This document shows, in pieces, positions 5,062 to 5,509 of a DNA stretch of 5,509 nucleotides. The stretch is taken from positions 1-5,509 of the forward strand of contig JAAWLS010000172.1 in NCBI GenBank assembly GCA_022798035.1. Direction: 5' to 3'. Origin of the DNA: Lachnospiraceae bacterium (lineage in GTDB: Bacteria > Bacillota > Clostridia > Lachnospirales > Lachnospiraceae). How positions within the stretch are numbered: position 1 is the stretch's first letter; each line of letters opens with the position of its first letter. The notes below the pieces were generated by a model. The model was not told where the DNA came from. It was given only the letters and a program-made list of their open reading frames with translations, and searched no databases. The translations under genes and the position numbers were made by a program.

Positions 5062-5509
5062 TCAACTCTCTTTTATATGGGCAAGCAGTCCTTCACAGCC
5101 TGCCGTCACATCCTCATATGTTTTCTCAAAATCTCCTGTATACCATGGGTCTGCCACATCCCTGGGATGGTCTGTGTAGTCCAGAAGAAGACTTATCTTC
5201 TGTTCTTCATCTTTTCCCACAATACGGAGCATGTTTCTGTAATTTTGTCGGTCCATTCCTATGATGTAGTCGTACTTCTGATAATCGCTTTTTTTCATTT
5301 GAACGGCATATTTGCCGGAAACAGAGATTCCCACCTGAGCCAGCTTATTTCTGGTTCCTGGATGAACCGGATTGCCGATTTCCTCTGTACTGGTAGCCGC
5401 ACTGGCGATATAAAATTCGCTTGCAACGCCTTGTTTTTTAACCATATCTTTGAACACAAATTCTGCCATGGGAGAACGGCAGATGTTGCCGTGGCAGACA
5501 AAAAGTATC
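5062..5509 (-). CDS. Low-molecular-weight protein tyrosine phosphatase (5' end missing)
   Basis: This cytoplasmic phosphatase hydrolyses phosphotyrosine, and in some bacteria phosphoarginine, on proteins. The reading frame runs off the window. The visible 148 residues begin ILFVCHGNICRSPMAEF, which contains the catalytic C-x5-R loop: nucleophile Cys at visible residue 5, Arg at 11, then Ser. The general acid is the Asp of DPWYTG (visible residue 120), and YDYIIGMD (79-86) is a typical family core segment. Family members usually have only a few residues before ILFVCHGN, so about 3-5 residues plus the start codon are lost; the internal ATG at 5469 would cut off the active site and is not the start. 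With a full-length core it is expected to be active. Wzb/YwqE-like exopolysaccharide control and YwlE-like arginine phosphatase roles cannot be separated from this sequence; YwlE-type enzymes carry Thr two residues before the last loop Arg region, whereas Ile is seen here, favouring tyrosine. Confidence 0.93.
   Translation of the reverse strand, partial: ILFVCHGNICRSPMAEFVFKDMVKKQGVASEFYIASAATSTEEIGNPVHPGTRNKLAQVGISVSGKYAVQMKKSDYQKYDYIIGMDRQNYRNMLRIVGKDEEQKISLLLDYTDHPRDVADPWYTGDFEKTYEDVTAGCEGLLAHIKES

Overview
The window looks like a chromosomal segment from a low-to-mid-GC Gram-positive anaerobe of the Clostridia, most likely Lachnospiraceae. This rests on A/T-rich intergenic DNA, AAAGGA-type Shine-Dalgarno sites, TTGACA/TATAAT-like promoters with 17-base spacers, and the character of the proteins. 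The taxonomic call is inference from sequence style; no marker gene proves it. Nothing indicates a phage, plasmid or insertion sequence.

Layout. Positions 1-263 are non-coding: an (AC)11 microsatellite at the window edge, then A/C-rich and A/T-rich DNA. Six genes follow, five on the minus strand. Read in the minus direction, the order is a small P-loop kinase-like protein (3726-4169), a TtcA-family tRNA sulfurtransferase (2792-3703), an O-acetylhomoserine sulfhydrylase (metY, 1288-2595) and cysteine synthase A (cysK, 264-1196). The first two form a two-gene unit behind their own promoter (about 4204-4232). metY and cysK form a second unit behind a strong promoter (2750-2778), with a dyad operator just after the predicted start of transcription. 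On the plus strand a gamma-class carbonic anhydrase-like protein (4394-4897) is read from a promoter (4259-4287) divergent to the kinase unit. Its short leader is almost entirely a 27-bp stem-loop (4298-4366). The window ends inside a minus-strand low-molecular-weight protein tyrosine phosphatase gene (5062-5509, start missing). Two hairpins lie in the convergent gap between these last two genes.

Functional theme. Three of the six genes concern sulfur. CysK makes cysteine from O-acetylserine and sulfide, MetY makes homocysteine from O-acetylhomoserine and sulfide, and the TtcA-like enzyme uses activated sulfur to thiolate tRNA. The operator ahead of metY-cysK fits control by sulfur or cysteine supply. 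The carbonic anhydrase-like protein, the kinase and the phosphatase have no evident link to that theme.

The genes themselves are ordinary. I do not see an undescribed multi-gene system. The parts most worth a second look are non-coding: the 27-bp hairpin leader, the metY operator with its long leader, and the switch-like hairpins at 4987-5055.
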